DNA of 64,000 nucleotides from Paucilactobacillus vaccinostercus DSM 20634 (GCF_001436295.1 NZ_AYYY01000061.1:1-64000); one strand, 5' to 3'; numbered from the stretch's first letter, positions 9,846 to 22,826 are shown. The notes: generated by a model from the sequence alone, not told the origin. Program-made: numbers and translations.

Positions 9846-10060
9846 AAAATGTTCGTTTTTCCCTTCATAATCACTAAAAATGATGGTCAAATGTTCTCAT
9901 TACTCTATGAAAACGCCATCATCTCAGCTGACGACCCTCAAATGACCAAAATGGACGCTAAACGGGCTGATTTTAATTTTAAGGCGTTTTTTATTGTTTT
10001 TGATAAAAATGCCAAAATACATAAAACAGGCTATAAAGTGGGTAAATAAGCGTGATTCAT
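9846..10060 (+). other. Intergenic region with a long-range hairpin, no supported gene
   Basis: Between the dnaN terminator and the yaaA promoter the sequence can fold with AAAACGCC (9910-9917) pairing to GGCGTTTT (9983-9990) and, inside it, TCAGC (9924-9928) to GCTGA (9966-9970), followed by a T-rich tail. A 68-codon open frame (9843-10049) lacks a ribosome site and resembles nothing I know. It could be a small RNA or a leader of unknown role. Confidence 0.3.
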
Positions 10061-10089
10061 TTGTTTTTCGCCATTTTTAAAGGTATAAT
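10061..10089 (+). promoter_or_regulatory. Promoter of the yaaA-recF-gyrB-gyrA operon
   Basis: TTGTTT (10061-10066) and the perfect TATAAT (10084-10089) are spaced by 17 bp. The position decides the yaaA start: a GTG at 10100 would be only 10 bp past the -10 box, so the ATG at 10118 is favoured. Confidence 0.8.
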
Positions 10090-10117
10090 AGATGGGTAAG
10101 TGAGAGTAGGTGATGAG

Positions 10118-10342
10118 ATGCAAGAATCCAAAATTGTTCAGATTGAGGGCCCCTTTATTACCCTCGGACAACTGTTGAAAGAAGAGTCAATTATTGCCTC
10201 TGGTGGTGCCGCTAAATGGTTCCTCAGAGAAAATGAAGTGTTAGTCAATGATGAAATTGATCAACGTCGTGGCCGGAAACTTTATCCCAATGACCATGTG
10301 ACGGTCCCCGAGGCCGGTAGCTTTGTCATTCAAAGTAAGTAG
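10118..10342 (+). CDS. yaaA: S4-domain RNA-binding protein YaaA
   Basis: This small S4-like RNA-binding protein of about 74 aa is conserved between dnaN and recF in Firmicutes and linked to ribosome assembly in Bacillus. It shows the S4 core ITLGQLLKEESIIASGGAAKWFL followed by VLVNDEIDQRRGRKLYPND. The start at 10118 (MQESKIVQIEG) is supported by AGGTGA just upstream and by the promoter position. It is 8 bp from recF and co-transcribed with it. Confidence 0.88.
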   Translation: MQESKIVQIEGPFITLGQLLKEESIIASGGAAKWFLRENEVLVNDEIDQRRGRKLYPNDHVTVPEAGSFVIQSK

Positions 10343-10350
10343 GTAGCACA

Positions 10351-11526
10351 ATGATTTTAAAGCAACTTCATTTGCACAATTTTCGCAACTACGATGATTT
10401 GACCGTGGACTTTGCCCCCGGAGTGAACGTCTTAATTGGTGAAAATGCGCAGGGGAAGACCAACCTATTGGAGGCGGTCTACGCCCTAGCATTAACCCGC
10501 AGTCATCGCACTTCAAATGACCGAGAGCTGATTAATTGGCAGGCGCACGAAGCCGTGTTATCAGGATCGGTTGAAAAACGAACTGATACGGTACCACTAG
10601 AACTCCATTTTTCAGCGAAGGGAAAAAAAGCCAAGGTCAATCATTTGGAACAAAGCCGGCTATCCCAGTATGTGGGCCAGCTGAATGTGATCGTGTTTGC
10701 CCCCGAAGATCTGTCCCTTGTTAAGGCCGGACCAGCTGTTCGGCGGCACTTTATGGATCTTGAATTTGGGCAGATGAGTAATAAGTACCTTTACAACTCT
10801 GGTCAGTATAAAACGGCGCTCCGGCAGCGAAACGAATACCTCAAGCAATTACGATCGCGCCGTCAGTCGGATCGGGTCTTTTTGCAGGTCCTGTCTGATC
10901 AGGTTGCAGCCTTGGGAGCGGAAATCATTGTTGCGCGCGCAGCCTTTCTCAAGCAACTAGAGAAGTGGGCTCAGGTGATTCACGGAGATATTTCACTTCA
11001 AAAAGAACAGTTACGGTTTCAGTATGCGACGCAGGTGACGTTGGACGATGACCTCAAGGTAGAAGATGTTTACCAGGCGTTATTAGAGCTGTTAACTAAA
11101 AATGAAGATCGAGAAATTGACCATGGATCAACGCTTTATGGACCACATCGCGACGATCTTATTTTTTTGGTCAACGATAAGAATGTTCAGACCTACGGAT
11201 CACAAGGCCAGCAACGGACGACAGCTTTGTCGGTTAAACTGGCTGAAATTGATCTCATGAAGGAACAGACTGGCGAATATCCGGTCTTGTTGCTCGACGA
11301 TGTGCTGTCAGAATTGGACGATGATCGGCAAACACATCTGTTAACAGCCATTCAAAATAAGGTGCAAACTTTTTTAACCACCACGAGTTTGAGCGGGATT
11401 GCGCGGCAGTTAATTAATGCCCCGACGATCTTCAGAATTGCACATGGCACGTTGGAAAAGGAAACAGAAGAAACAAACGAAACAAAAACGGACGAGCAAG
11501 TAGACTCGTCATCGGAGACGGAGTGA
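10351..11526 (+). CDS. recF: DNA replication and repair protein RecF
   Basis: This SMC-like ATPase binds gapped DNA and helps load RecA with RecO and RecR. The 391-aa protein has Walker A GENAQGKTN (about 30-38), the ABC signature region YGSQGQQRTTALSV and Walker B PVLLLDDVLSELD. The family domain ends near residue 367. The last about 24 residues form a polar, acidic tail (EKETEETNETKTDEQVDSSSETE) not needed for the ATPase fold, so the protein is slightly longer than usual. Confidence 0.97.
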   Translation: MILKQLHLHNFRNYDDLTVDFAPGVNVLIGENAQGKTNLLEAVYALALTRSHRTSNDRELINWQAHEAVLSGSVEKRTDTVPLELHFSAKGKKAKVNHLEQSRLSQYVGQLNVIVFAPEDLSLVKAGPAVRRHFMDLEFGQMSNKYLYNSGQYKTALRQRNEYLKQLRSRRQSDRVFLQVLSDQVAALGAEIIVARAAFLKQLEKWAQVIHGDISLQKEQLRFQYATQVTLDDDLKVEDVYQALLELLTKNEDREIDHGSTLYGPHRDDLIFLVNDKNVQTYGSQGQQRTTALSVKLAEIDLMKEQTGEYPVLLLDDVLSELDDDRQTHLLTAIQNKVQTFLTTTSLSGIARQLINAPTIFRIAHGTLEKETEETNETKTDEQVDSSSETE

Positions 11527-11571
11527 CTCAGGGAACCATTGCGCAACGCGTGGATGGTGTAATTCAACTAA

Positions 11572-13527
<1,956 letters not shown>

Positions 13528-13557
13528 ACTGACTAATTACGAAATGGAGGAATCACT

Positions 13558-16086
13558 GTGGCTGAACAAGACTTGCCAAGTCGCATTACCGATGTCAATT
13601 TAAGCAAACAAATGCGGACATCATTTTTGGACTACGCCATGAGTGTCATCGTTTCACGGGCGTTGCCTGACGTGCGTGATGGCCTAAAGCCGGTGCACCG
13701 CCGGATTTTATACGGAATGAACGAATTAGGTGTGACGCCGGAAAAGCCGTACAAGAAGTCTGCCAGAATTGTGGGAGACGTCATGGGGAAGTTCCATCCC
13801 CATGGGGATTCTGCAATCTATGAATCAATGGTGCGGATGGCGCAGGACTTTAGTTACCGCTACATGCTTGTTGATGGTCACGGAAACTTTGGCTCTGTCG
13901 ATGGTGACGGTGCCGCTGCCATGCGGTACACCGAAGCTCGGATGAGTAAGATCGCGGTTGAAATGTTGCGCGATATCAACAAGGATACCGTTGATTTTAC
14001 GGATAACTACGATGGTACCGAAAAAGAACCGAGCGTTTTACCTGCTCGGTTCCCGAACCTGCTTGTCAACGGGGCGTCAGGAATTGCGGTCGGAATGGCA
14101 ACCAGTATTCCCACCCACAACCTAGCTGAAGTGATTAGCGGGATCCATATTTTGATGGATAATCCGGAAGCGACAACGGCCGATTTGATGGAGGCCATCC
14201 CTGGTCCTGATTTCCCAACTGGCGGCATTGTCCTTGGTAAGTCAGGGATTCGGAAGGCCTATGAAACTGGTCGGGGATCAATCATCGTCCGCGCAAAAGT
14301 GGATATTGAGGAATTGAAGAACGGCAAGCAACGGATTGTCGCAACCGAAATTCCTTACATGGTCAACAAGGCTAAGTTAATCGAACGAATTGCGGAATTG
14401 GCGCGTGATAAGCGGATCGAAGGCATTACCGACGTTAATGATGAATCCGATCGTGATGGGATGCGAATCGTCATCGACGTTCGGCGTGATGCCAGTGCCG
14501 AAGTGATCTTGAATAACCTGTACAAGATGACGCTGATGCAGACATCGTTTGGCTTTAACATGCTGGCGATCGTCAACGGAACGCCACGCGTATTGAGCCT
14601 GAAGGAAATTCTGCAGTACTACCTTGAACACCAAGAAAAGGTTGTACGGCGACGGACTGAGTTTGACTTAAAGAAGGCCCAAGCACGGGCCCATATCTTG
14701 GAAGGGTTACGGATTGCCCTGGATCACATTGATGCGATCATTAGTATTATCCGTAATTCCCAGACGAGTGAAATTGCAAAGAACCAGTTGATCGAAAACT
14801 ACGGTCTTTCTGATCGTCAGGCTCAAGCAATTTTGGATATGCGGTTAGTCCGGCTGACCGGTTTGGAACGTGAAAAGATTGAAAATGAATACCAGGGATT
14901 GATGAATTCAATCGCTGATTACAAGGATATCTTGGCGCACACCGAACGAATTCACCAAATCATTTACGATGAATTACTCGAAATTCAAAATAAATTTGGT
15001 GACGAACGGCGGACCGAGCTACAAGTCGGAGATGTGACAAGCATTGAAGACGAAGACCTGATCGAAGAAGAAGACGTGATTATTTCACTGACCCATAACG
15101 GCTACATCAAACGGTTGCCCGTCGATGAATTTAAGACGCAACACCGTGGTGGTCGTGGTGTGCAGGGGATGGGTGTTCATGATGATGACTTCATTGAACA
15201 AATGATTTCAACTTCCACCCATGATCGTCTACTCTTCTTCACCAATGCCGGTAAGGTTTACTCGATGAAGGGCTACGAAGTTCCCGAATACGGGCGGACG
15301 GCCAAGGGGATCCCAGTAATTAACTTGCTGGGCGTGGATTCGAAGGAAAAGATTTCGGCGGTTATTAACGTGCAACACGACGTGAATTACGACGACAAGT
15401 ATCTCTTCTTTACTACGCTTCATGGAACCGTCAAGCGAACGGCCGTCAGTGAATTCACAAATATTCGGAGCAACGGTCTCAAGGCCGTTACGCTGAAGGA
15501 TGATGATCAGCTGATTGGGGTTTCAATTGTCGATGAAGATCAGAACATGATTATCGGGACCCACTTGGGGTATGCCGTTAGTTTCAAAGCAGCCGACGTC
15601 CGTTCGATGGGCCGTTCCGCTTCCGGAGTACGGGGAATTCGCCTGCGTGATAATGATTATGTTATCGGTGTTGACTTACTGAATGCTGATAGTAAGGTCT
15701 TTGTCATTAGCGAACATGGTTTTGGTAAGCAAACAGCGGCTGCCGAGTACCCAATTAAGGGTCGTGGTGGTAAAGGAATCAAGACGGTTAATGTGACCGA
15801 AAAGAATGGACCGCTAGTTGGCTTAACCACCGTTGATGGTGATGAAGACATCATGTTGGTTACTAACCGGGGCGTTATCATTCGCTTTGGCATTGAGACG
15901 GTCTCCCAGACTGGTCGTGCCACTGTTGGGGTTCATCTGATTAAGATGGATGACCAAACAAAGGTTGCAACGATGGCGAAGGTGGACAAGGAAGCCGAAG
16001 CAGATGAAGAAACTGAGCAATCTGCTGACACTGACACGCCCGCACCGGTAACGGACACGTCATCCGCTGATAAACCACAAGAATAA
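13558..16086 (+). CDS. gyrA: DNA gyrase subunit A
   Basis: This is the DNA breakage-reunion subunit of gyrase. GTG start. The 842-aa protein has the catalytic tyrosine in AAMRYTEAR (Tyr124). The quinolone-resistance region HGDSAIYE keeps Ser85 and Glu89, the susceptible residues of the family. The GyrA box is present as [10 protein letters not shown] (about 528) with a C-terminal beta-pinwheel, which marks a gyrase rather than topoisomerase IV. The tail after about 805 is acidic and low-complexity ([17 protein letters not shown]). It is the last gene of the yaaA-gyrA operon. Confidence 0.98.
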   Translation: MAEQDLPSRITDVNLSKQMRTSFLDYAMSVIVSRALPDVRDGLKPVHRRILYGMNELGVTPEKPYKKSARIVGDVMGKFHPHGDSAIYESMVRMAQDFSYRYMLVDGHGNFGSVDGDGAAAMRYTEARMSKIAVEMLRDINKDTVDFTDNYDGTEKEPSVLPARFPNLLVNGASGIAVGMATSIPTHNLAEVISGIHILMDNPEATTADLMEAIPGPDFPTGGIVLGKSGIRKAYETGRGSIIVRAKVDIEELKNGKQRIVATEIPYMVNKAKLIERIAELARDKRIEGITDVNDESDRDGMRIVIDVRRDASAEVILNNLYKMTLMQTSFGFNMLAIVNGTPRVLSLKEILQYYLEHQEKVVRRRTEFDLKKAQARAHILEGLRIALDHIDAIISIIRNSQTSEIAKNQLIENYGLSDRQAQAILDMRLVRLTGLEREKIENEYQGLMNSIADYKDILAHTERIHQIIYDELLEIQNKFGDERRTELQVGDVTSIEDEDLIEEEDVIISLTHNGYIKRLPVDEFKTQHRGGRGVQGMGVHDDDFIEQMISTSTHDRLLFFTNAGKVYSMKGYEVPEYGRTAKGIPVINLLGVDSKEKISAVINVQHDVNYDDKYLFFTTLHGTVKRTAVSEFTNIRSNGLKAVTLKDDDQLIGVSIVDEDQNMIIGTHLGYAVSFKAADVRSMGRSASGVRGIRLRDNDYVIGVDLLNADSKVFVISEHGFGKQTAAAEYPIKGRGGKGIKTVNVTEKNGPLVGLTTVDGDEDIMLVTNRGVIIRFGIETVSQTGRATVGVHLIKMDDQTKVATMAKVDKEAEADEETEQSADTDTPAPVTDTSSADKPQE

Positions 16087-16120
16087 GCGACTTAATTTCG
16101 CATTAATAAAAAATAAATCA

Positions 16121-16168
16121 AATCCTAAATTGCGTATTTATAATGTGTATCGCAATTTAGGATTTTTT
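16121..16168 (+). terminator. Rho-independent terminator after gyrA
   Basis: A perfect 14-bp stem (AATCCTAAATTGCG / CGCAATTTAGGATT) is followed by Ts. Confidence 0.93.
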
Positions 16169-16184
16169 TATTTGTTTGTTTTGA

Positions 16185-16213
16185 TTGTTTTATTGAAAAG
16201 GGCATGCTATAAT
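16185..16213 (+). promoter_or_regulatory. Promoter of rpsF-ssb-rpsR
   Basis: TTGTTT (16185-16190) and TATAAT (16208-16213) are spaced by 17 bp. About 85 nt of leader follow before rpsF. Leaders of this operon often bind an S6:S18 complex for feedback; I could not confirm the CCG-bulge signature of that element here. Confidence 0.7.
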
Positions 16214-16304
16214 TTTAAGCTGTGAGTATACGTAAAAGGTGTGCTCTCCTTGCTCTTTTCAATTGGGAAAAAGGGCCAAAGTCCATAAGGAGGTGTAACA
16301 GTTA

Positions 16305-16601
16305 ATGGAACCAACAAAATATGAAATCACATACATCATTCGTCCCGACCTCGACGAAGCTGCTAAGACTGCTTTAGTAGAACGTTTTGATAAGATCGTA
16401 TCTGACAATGGTGCTACCATCGTTGATTCAAAAGACTGGTCGACTCGTCGTTTTGCATACGAAATCAGTAACTACAATGAAGGTACTTACCATATCATCA
16501 ATGCAACTGCTAACGACGACGCAGCTTTAAACGAATTTGATCGTTTAGCTAAGATCAGTGACGACATTCTTCGTCACATGATCATCAAGCGCGAAGACTA
16601 A
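16305..16601 (+). CDS. rpsF: 30S ribosomal protein S6
   Basis: This small-subunit platform protein binds S18. The 98-aa protein starts [20 protein letters not shown] and includes the family hallmark [29 protein letters not shown] precedes the start. It lies 37 bp from ssb and is co-transcribed with rpsR, its partner in the ribosome. Confidence 0.97.
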   Translation: MEPTKYEITYIIRPDLDEAAKTALVERFDKIVSDNGATIVDSKDWSTRRFAYEISNYNEGTYHIINATANDDAALNEFDRLAKISDDILRHMIIKRED

Positions 16602-16638
16602 TTTTTTGAAATTACTTGTCAGAAGGGAGTTTTAGTCT

Positions 16639-17187
16639 ATGATTAATCGTACAATTCTTGTTGGACGTTTAACTAGGGATCCTGAGTTGCGATACACAAC
16701 TAGTGGAGCTGCAGTTGCGACATTTTCGTTGGCCGTCAATCGCCAGTTTACTAATCAGCAGGGCGAACGCGAAGCTGATTTTATCAACTGTGTGATTTGG
16801 CGTAAGGCAGCTGAAAATTTCAGTAACTTCACTCATAAAGGGTCTTTGGTTGGGATTGATGGTCGTATTCAGACCAGAAATTATGAAAACCAACAGGGAC
16901 AACGGGTCTATGTGACTGAAGTGGTTGTCGAGAACTTCTCGTTACTCGAACCACGGTCACATAATCAAAACCAAGGCGGTTCATACCAGAACCAAAACGC
17001 TGGTGCGCCTAGCTTTGATAACAATCAGACGACTCCTCAAAACTCATCAATGAATAATAATCCATTTGGTTCACCTGCTGCATCAGCCGGCAATAATAAT
17101 GCGGGTAACAGTGCCTCAAGTGCAAATGATCCATTTGCAAGCAATGGCGAATCAATTGATATTTCCGATGATGACTTACCGTTCTAA
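16639..17187 (+). CDS. ssb: Single-stranded DNA-binding protein
   Basis: This tetrameric protein coats single-stranded DNA during replication and repair. The 182-aa protein has an N-terminal OB fold (1 to about 105, [20 protein letters not shown]), a Q/N/G/S-rich disordered linker (about 108-170) and the C-terminal acidic tip DISDDDLPF, which recruits partner proteins. Its position between rpsF and rpsR is the standard Firmicutes arrangement and marks the essential genomic copy. Confidence 0.97.
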   Translation: MINRTILVGRLTRDPELRYTTSGAAVATFSLAVNRQFTNQQGEREADFINCVIWRKAAENFSNFTHKGSLVGIDGRIQTRNYENQQGQRVYVTEVVVENFSLLEPRSHNQNQGGSYQNQNAGAPSFDNNQTTPQNSSMNNNPFGSPAASAGNNNAGNSASSANDPFASNGESIDISDDDLPF

Positions 17188-17211
17188 TCTCTAAACGAGG
17201 AGGGAAATACA

Positions 17212-17448
17212 ATGGCTCAACAAAGAAGAGGCGGACGTCGTCGCCGTAAGGTTGACTTCATCGCTGCTAACCATATCGAATACATCGATTATAAAGACAC
17301 TGATTTATTGAAGCGGTTCATCTCAGAACGCGGCAAGATTTTGCCACGTCGAGTAACTGGTACGAGTGCCAAGAACCAACGTCGTTTGACAATTGCGATC
17401 AAACGCGCACGGATCATGGGTCTTCTACCATTCGTTGCTGAAGACTAA
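17212..17448 (+). CDS. rpsR: 30S ribosomal protein S18
   Basis: This basic 78-aa protein starts [20 protein letters not shown] and contains [26 protein letters not shown], the conserved S18 core. GAGGAGGG precedes the start. It is the last gene of the operon before a strong terminator. Confidence 0.97.
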   Translation: MAQQRRGGRRRRKVDFIAANHIEYIDYKDTDLLKRFISERGKILPRRVTGTSAKNQRRLTIAIKRARIMGLLPFVAED

Positions 17449-17454
17449 TCAGTA

Positions 17455-17488
17455 AAAAACGAGTCTGGCTTTTGCCAGGCTCGTTTTT
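17455..17488 (+). terminator. Rho-independent terminator after rpsR
   Basis: The hairpin AAAACGAGTCTGGC-TTTT-GCCAGGCTCGTTTT is followed by T. Confidence 0.93.
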
Positions 17489-17665
17489 TGTATCAACTGT
17501 TCTTTTTTTCGGGAATCATATATTATTGGATTGCTGACTAAACACGTTCTGTGGTGCGTGGCAATCAAGTATCCTATGGCCCACGAGATTCAAGTAGGAA
17601 TCATCTATGTGGTGAGCAGAAGTGTGATAAAATACAGGTATATGTAAAAAATAGGGAGTAGCAAA

Positions 17666-19684
17666 ATGAAATTATTTGAACGCGAAAAATTACCTTTTTT
17701 CTTTCGTAATTCGCGTGTAAGTTGGATTGCGCTATTTTTATTTGTGGTCTCGGCCGCGGGCATCATTTTTGCATTCATCACCAATGTTATTTTGGGCGTG
17801 ATTGTGCTAATTTTGATTGCTTTCGGACTGTATTTTGTGATGGTCGCCTTACAACGACTGGTACTAGATACCAATCAGTACCTAACTGACTTGGCTTATC
17901 ACATCAAGCGCGGGCAACAAGAGGCCTTTTTGCAGATGCCAATTGGAATGATTATTTTCAATGAGCAGCGTGAAGTTGAATGGGTGAATCCATATATGGT
18001 GAAGTATTTTGATCAGCAAGAGGTCATTGGGAAGACCCTTGATGAAATCGATGAACACCTCGCTAAAAAGGTCGATGAAAATAGTGATCAGGATACGCCG
18101 GTAACCATTAAATGGGGGAATCGACGGTTTACGATGCTGGTACAGCCAGCTTTGCACACGATTTACTTGATGGAAATTACCAAATATGCCAAGATTGACG
18201 AACGGTATCAAAATGAAAAGGTGGTTATTGGCAATATCTACCTCGATAATTACGCTGAAGTAACCCAAGGCATGAATGACTCGGAGGAATCCAACCTCCG
18301 CAACTATGTCACGTCTGAGCTCAACGACTGGGCGCACAAGTACGGGGTCTTCATGAAGGTCATTGATACTGATGATTACCTGATTTTGGGGCATCAGCAA
18401 ACGTTACGTCAAATTGAAGCCGATAAATTCAGCATTCTGGATACGATTCGGGAAAATACGTCGAAACAAAATGCACCTGTCACGCTGAGTGTGGGGGTTG
18501 CCTACGGGGACGATGATCTCAACAAGCTTGCCGATCTCGCGCAAAGTAACCTTGATTTAGCGCTTGGTCGGGGTGGTGATCAAGTCGTTGTGAAGGCCGA
18601 CGGGCAACAAGCGCGGTTCTACGGTGGTAAGACGAATCCGATGGAGAAACGGACGCGGGTTCGAGCCCGGATGATTAGTCAGGCACTGCAAGAATTGATG
18701 TCGGAATCCGATCAGATCTTTGTCCAAGGCCATCGGGGACCGGACATGGATTCACTGGGAGCCTGTCTTGGGATTCGGCGGATTGCGAAAATGAACGGCC
18801 GTGAGTGCTGGATTGTGCTCGACGACGACCACATTCATTCTGACATTAAGCGCCTAATGCATGAAATTGATGGTTATCAAGATATTAAGGATCACATTAT
18901 TACGATTCGTGAGGCCGAAGAAAAGGCCACCGATCAAAGCTTGCTGATCATGGTGGACCACTCGAAGCCAAGCATGTCGATGTCTGAACAGGTCTTTAAT
19001 CGCCTACAAAATCGGGTGATGATCATTGACCATCACCGGCGGGGGGAAGAATTCCCTGAAAATCCAATTCTGGTTTACATTGAACCGTATGCTTCTTCCA
19101 CGTGTGAGTTGATTACCGAAATGTTGGAATATCAACCACGTGAAAGTGAGTCGCTCAATAAGCTGGAAGCCACGGCCATGTTGACGGGGATTCAGGTCGA
19201 TACGAAGTCGTTTACGTCCCGTGCTGGAACGCGAACGTTCGATGCCGCGAGCTACCTGCGTTCAGCGGGAGCAGATGGAATGTTGATCCAAGAATTTATG
19301 AAGGAAAATGTGTCAAGTTACCTAGATCGTAACCACTTAATTTCCCTCGTGCAAATTCTGGATGACAAGATTGCGATCTGTACCGGTGAGGATACGCAGT
19401 CGTATGGATCAGTAACCACCGCTCAGGCCGCGGATTCATTACTCCAAATGGAGGGGATCGATGCCTCGTTTGTCATTACCCGCCGTTCCGACGATCAGGT
19501 CGGTATTTCTGCGCGGTCGATGGGTGATTACAACGTGCAGGTGATCATGGAGAAGATGGGTGGCGGGGGTCACCTATCGAATGCTGCAACCCAAATTAGT
19601 GGGAAGCAGGTCTCCGAAGTAGAGCAGGAATTGGTTGCCATTTTACATGGTGATGATGAATCAGAAAAAAATGAAGAGGAGTGA
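17666..19684 (+). CDS. gdpP: Cyclic-di-AMP phosphodiesterase GdpP (YybT)
   Basis: This membrane-bound enzyme hydrolyses c-di-AMP to pApA and so controls potassium and osmotic balance and cell-wall stress. The 672-aa protein has two N-terminal membrane helices (about 16-58), a degenerate PAS domain (about 85-150) and a modified GGDEF-like domain (about 175-300). The DHH domain has GPDMDSLGA (about 357-365), MVDHSKP and DHHRR (about 454-458), and the DHHA1 domain has [10 protein letters not shown] (about 632). All metal-binding motifs are present. Its last codons contain the rplI ribosome site, and the next start is 6 bp downstream. Confidence 0.96.
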   Translation: MKLFEREKLPFFFRNSRVSWIALFLFVVSAAGIIFAFITNVILGVIVLILIAFGLYFVMVALQRLVLDTNQYLTDLAYHIKRGQQEAFLQMPIGMIIFNEQREVEWVNPYMVKYFDQQEVIGKTLDEIDEHLAKKVDENSDQDTPVTIKWGNRRFTMLVQPALHTIYLMEITKYAKIDERYQNEKVVIGNIYLDNYAEVTQGMNDSEESNLRNYVTSELNDWAHKYGVFMKVIDTDDYLILGHQQTLRQIEADKFSILDTIRENTSKQNAPVTLSVGVAYGDDDLNKLADLAQSNLDLALGRGGDQVVVKADGQQARFYGGKTNPMEKRTRVRARMISQALQELMSESDQIFVQGHRGPDMDSLGACLGIRRIAKMNGRECWIVLDDDHIHSDIKRLMHEIDGYQDIKDHIITIREAEEKATDQSLLIMVDHSKPSMSMSEQVFNRLQNRVMIIDHHRRGEEFPENPILVYIEPYASSTCELITEMLEYQPRESESLNKLEATAMLTGIQVDTKSFTSRAGTRTFDAASYLRSAGADGMLIQEFMKENVSSYLDRNHLISLVQILDDKIAICTGEDTQSYGSVTTAQAADSLLQMEGIDASFVITRRSDDQVGISARSMGDYNVQVIMEKMGGGGHLSNAATQISGKQVSEVEQELVAILHGDDESEKNEEE

Positions 19685-19689
19685 CCAAC

Positions 19690-20142
19690 ATGAAGGTTAT
19701 TTTTTTAGAAGATGTTAAAGGACGCGGTAAGCGCGGTGAAGTTAAAGAGGTACCAGATGGTTACGCACAAAATTTCCTAATCAAAAAGGGAAAGGCCAAG
19801 GAAGCTACTAAATCAGCAATGAGTGCCTTGAAGGGCCAACAACACGCCGAAGAAAAGAAACAGGCGGAACTTTTGGCTGACGCCCAAGAACTCAAGAAGT
19901 TGCTGGAAGCTGATGAAACGGTGATTGAAATCAAGGCCAAGGCTGGGACGGATAGCCGTCTGTTCGGTTCGATCCCAAGCAAACAAATTGCACAGGCGTT
20001 GAATAGCCAGTACAATGTCAAGTTGGATAAGCGCAAGATCGAGCTTAACGAACCGATCAAAGTGCTAGGTTACACGAACGTCCCCGTCAAGCTTTACCCA
20101 CAGGTAAGTGCTAAGATTCGGGTGCATGTCGTCGAAAAGTAG
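19690..20142 (+). CDS. rplI: 50S ribosomal protein L9
   Basis: This large-subunit protein helps keep the reading frame. I chose the ATG at 19690 ([20 protein letters not shown]) because AGGAG at the end of gdpP lies 8 bp upstream; a GTG at 19681 would overlap that site. The 150-aa protein has the compact N-terminal domain with [13 protein letters not shown], the long connecting helix and the C-terminal domain. It is coupled to gdpP and followed by dnaB, a conserved order. Confidence 0.96.
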   Translation: MKVIFLEDVKGRGKRGEVKEVPDGYAQNFLIKKGKAKEATKSAMSALKGQQHAEEKKQAELLADAQELKKLLEADETVIEIKAKAGTDSRLFGSIPSKQIAQALNSQYNVKLDKRKIELNEPIKVLGYTNVPVKLYPQVSAKIRVHVVEK

Positions 20143-20175
20143 TGTCTCACAAGGGTGTAAAAGGACGAAACCAAT

Positions 20176-21561
20176 ATGAACAATGATGTTTTAGGGGACC
20201 AAACGCCGCCACAAAACGTCGAAGCCGAAAAAGCAGTTCTTGGAGCTGTTTTTTTGAGCGGGGACGCTTTAGTGGAATCGATGGAGTACGTCGGTCCAGA
20301 TGATTTTTACCGGCGGGCTCACCAGATCATTTTTGAAAAAATGATGGCGATTAACGATCAGGATAAACCGATTGATCCGTTAACCATGGCCGAAGAATTG
20401 AATAAAACAAATCAGCTTGATGATATTGGTGGAATCAGCTACATTGCAGAGTTAGCCTCTGCGGTGCCGACGGCCGCCAATGTGGTCTACTATGCTAAAA
20501 TCGTGCATGAAAAGTCTGTTACCCGGCGCTTGATTAAGACCGCCACGGAAATCGTTACCAAGAGTTACGCGGGCGACGAGGACGTGAGCGACTTGCTGGA
20601 TGAGGCTGAGCGCTCAATTTTGAACGTTTCCGAGGATCAAAACCAAGAAGGGTTCAAGGATATCAAAGATGTCTTAAAGGGCACCTTCGAGGAAATTGAT
20701 CGTTTATCGCAACAGGAGTCAACCGTAACTGGTCTTTCAACGGGGTATCCGGAACTCGATAAGATGACGACCGGACTACATTCCGATGAACTTGTCATCT
20801 TGGCGGCCCGACCGGCCGTTGGGAAGACGGCGTTTGCGCTGAATATTGCCCAAAATGTTGGGACAAAGACCGATAAAACCGTGGCACTGTTTAGTTTGGA
20901 AATGAGTGCGGAGTCGCTGGTTAACCGGATGCTGTGCGCGGAAGGCAGTATCAATGCCAACCACCTTCGAACCGGACAACTGGACGAAGAAGAGTGGCGA
21001 AACCTCGTCGTTGCGATGGGGAGCCTGTCCAAAACCAGCATCTTTATTGACGATACGGCCGGAATTAAAGTCGCTGAAATTCGAGCTAAATGTCGACGGT
21101 TGGCCAAAGAAAAAGGGAACCTAGGGCTCATCGTGATCGACTATTTGCAACTGATCGAAGGTACGAACCACGAAAACCGGCAACAGGAAGTGTCTGAAAT
21201 TTCGCGGCAACTGAAAAAGCTCGCCAAAGAACTGAGCTGTCCGGTTATTGCACTATCGCAACTTTCCCGTGGTGTGGAACAACGGCAGGATAAACGACCT
21301 GTTCTATCCGATATTCGTGAATCGGGATCAATTGAACAAGATGCCGATATCGTTGCATTTTTATACCGTGACGATTATTATGAACGGGATAATGATGACG
21401 AGGATAGTCCACAAGATCCCCGCGATAATGAGGATGAAAATGTCGGCGAAGTTGAAGTTATCATTGAAAAGAACCGGAGTGGTCCACGGGGGACCGTTAA
21501 ACTGCTCTTTGTGAAATCGTATAATAAATTTTCTTCGATTGCCTACACGCAAGAGGGATAG
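20176..21561 (+). CDS. dnaB: Replicative DNA helicase (DnaB; named DnaC in Bacillus)
   Basis: This hexameric helicase unwinds DNA at the fork. The 461-aa protein has the N-terminal DnaB domain (PPQNVEAEKAVLGAVFLSGD), a linker helix and the RecA-like ATPase domain. Walker A is ARPAVGKTAFALN (about 213-225), Walker B is LGLIVIDYLQLI, and the conserved RDIRESGSIEQDADIV-type segment is visible as SDIRESGSIEQDAD. No intein is present. It is the last gene before a terminator. Confidence 0.97.
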   Translation: MNNDVLGDQTPPQNVEAEKAVLGAVFLSGDALVESMEYVGPDDFYRRAHQIIFEKMMAINDQDKPIDPLTMAEELNKTNQLDDIGGISYIAELASAVPTAANVVYYAKIVHEKSVTRRLIKTATEIVTKSYAGDEDVSDLLDEAERSILNVSEDQNQEGFKDIKDVLKGTFEEIDRLSQQESTVTGLSTGYPELDKMTTGLHSDELVILAARPAVGKTAFALNIAQNVGTKTDKTVALFSLEMSAESLVNRMLCAEGSINANHLRTGQLDEEEWRNLVVAMGSLSKTSIFIDDTAGIKVAEIRAKCRRLAKEKGNLGLIVIDYLQLIEGTNHENRQQEVSEISRQLKKLAKELSCPVIALSQLSRGVEQRQDKRPVLSDIRESGSIEQDADIVAFLYRDDYYERDNDDEDSPQDPRDNEDENVGEVEVIIEKNRSGPRGTVKLLFVKSYNKFSSIAYTQEG

Positions 21562-21572
21562 ACACTTAATCT

Positions 21573-21611
21573 GGGACCAAGACGGTGACCGTCGTTGGTC
21601 TCTTATTTTTT
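21573..21611 (+). terminator. Terminator after dnaB
   Basis: GACCAA pairs with TTGGTC and ACGGT with ACCGT in a hairpin followed by T-rich sequence. Confidence 0.8.
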
Positions 21612-21647
21612 TAAGTCGATTGAGCACCGTTAGCAAGGAGAGATAAC

Positions 21648-22826
21648 GTGAAACAAACACTGAAACTAAAATGGCTCATTGTGGGCGCCTTTCTGAGTAG
21701 TATTGGGACCAGCTTTATTTGGCCCCTCACGACGATTTATTTGCATAATGAGTTACACCGCTCACTGACGGTGATTGGGGTTGTGCTCCTACTATATTCT
21801 GGCACGAACGTGGTGGGTAGTTACCTCGGAGGGATTTTATTTGATCGTTTTAATCCGCAGTGGTTAATCCTTGCTGGCCTCCTGGTAGATATCGCTGCGA
21901 TGGTTGCGTTAGTGTTTCATAGCGGCTGGCCGCAGTACCCGACGCTACTGGCAGTCATTGGATTCTTTAACGGTTGGCTGACAACCCTTGTAAATTCGAT
22001 GGGGACGCTGATTCGCAATAAAGATGGGCGCTACATCTTTAATATGCTCTACTTTGCGGTAAACCTGGGGATTGTGCTCGGTACGTCAGTGGTGGGGTTT
22101 ATGTATCACGGAAGCGTGGCCCCGATGTTCATGGTTACGGCAAGCTTATATGTGGTCTTTTTGGTGATTGTGGTGCGATTTTACCGAATTAAACGGGAAA
22201 AGGGACACCAAAAGCAGCAACAGGCGGCCCAACGTGTGCGGATCAAGCCAGCCAACCTCAAGATTATGTGGACGTTTTTTATTTCGCTAACCATTATTTG
22301 GGTGATGTACGAACAATGGGTCAGTAATATGTCGGTCTACATTACCGATCAGGGAATTTCAATGCCGCTGTATAGCATGTTATGGACGATTAACGCGAGT
22401 TTAATTGTGGTCATGCAACTCTTTATGAGTTGGGCCAATCAACGCATTAAAAACGTTTATTTGCCCGTTTACGTCGGGGCCTTATTTTGCGGCGCTTCGT
22501 TCATTATTTTAATCTGGGCGCACCAGTATTGGATGTTTTTGGTGGCGATGATTATCCTGACGGTGGGGGAAGCAACCGCCTTTCCGGCAATCCCAGCGAT
22601 CGTCAATGATCTATCTCCGATGGCGGTGAAAGGGAAGTACCAAGGGCTGACCAATGCCTTCTCGTCGGCAGGTAAGGCGCTCGGACCGTTATTTGGCGGT
22701 TTGATTATTGAAAATGCCTCCTACCGGATGTTGTTTGTTGTCTGTGCCATCGCAATTTTTATGGTCACGGCGATCATTTACGCAATTGTGCAAGTGTACC
22801 GGCAACGAGTTGAATATTATAGATAG
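21648..22826 (+). CDS. MFS transporter, drug-efflux-like (12 TM)
   Basis: This 392-aa membrane protein has about 12 hydrophobic segments and a basic central loop (IKREKGHQKQQQAAQRVRIK, about 183-202). The GTG start has AAGGAGAG upstream. The first half carries the MFS loop motif as GGILFDRFNPQW. It resembles the MdtG/YqjV group of multidrug exporters, but the substrate cannot be read from sequence. It is a single-gene unit: a terminator precedes it, and a bidirectional terminator shared with the convergent gene follows. Confidence 0.8.
   Translation: MKQTLKLKWLIVGAFLSSIGTSFIWPLTTIYLHNELHRSLTVIGVVLLLYSGTNVVGSYLGGILFDRFNPQWLILAGLLVDIAAMVALVFHSGWPQYPTLLAVIGFFNGWLTTLVNSMGTLIRNKDGRYIFNMLYFAVNLGIVLGTSVVGFMYHGSVAPMFMVTASLYVVFLVIVVRFYRIKREKGHQKQQQAAQRVRIKPANLKIMWTFFISLTIIWVMYEQWVSNMSVYITDQGISMPLYSMLWTINASLIVVMQLFMSWANQRIKNVYLPVYVGALFCGASFIILIWAHQYWMFLVAMIILTVGEATAFPAIPAIVNDLSPMAVKGKYQGLTNAFSSAGKALGPLFGGLIIENASYRMLFVVCAIAIFMVTAIIYAIVQVYRQRVEYYR

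Noticed and set aside
9843-10049. Open frame of 68 codons after dnaN
   Set aside because: It starts at a TTG inside the terminator's T run, has no ribosome site and no protein-like features.
16214-16304. S6:S18 feedback leader upstream of rpsF
   Set aside because: Only weak stems and no clear CCG bulge were seen; left as a note under the promoter.
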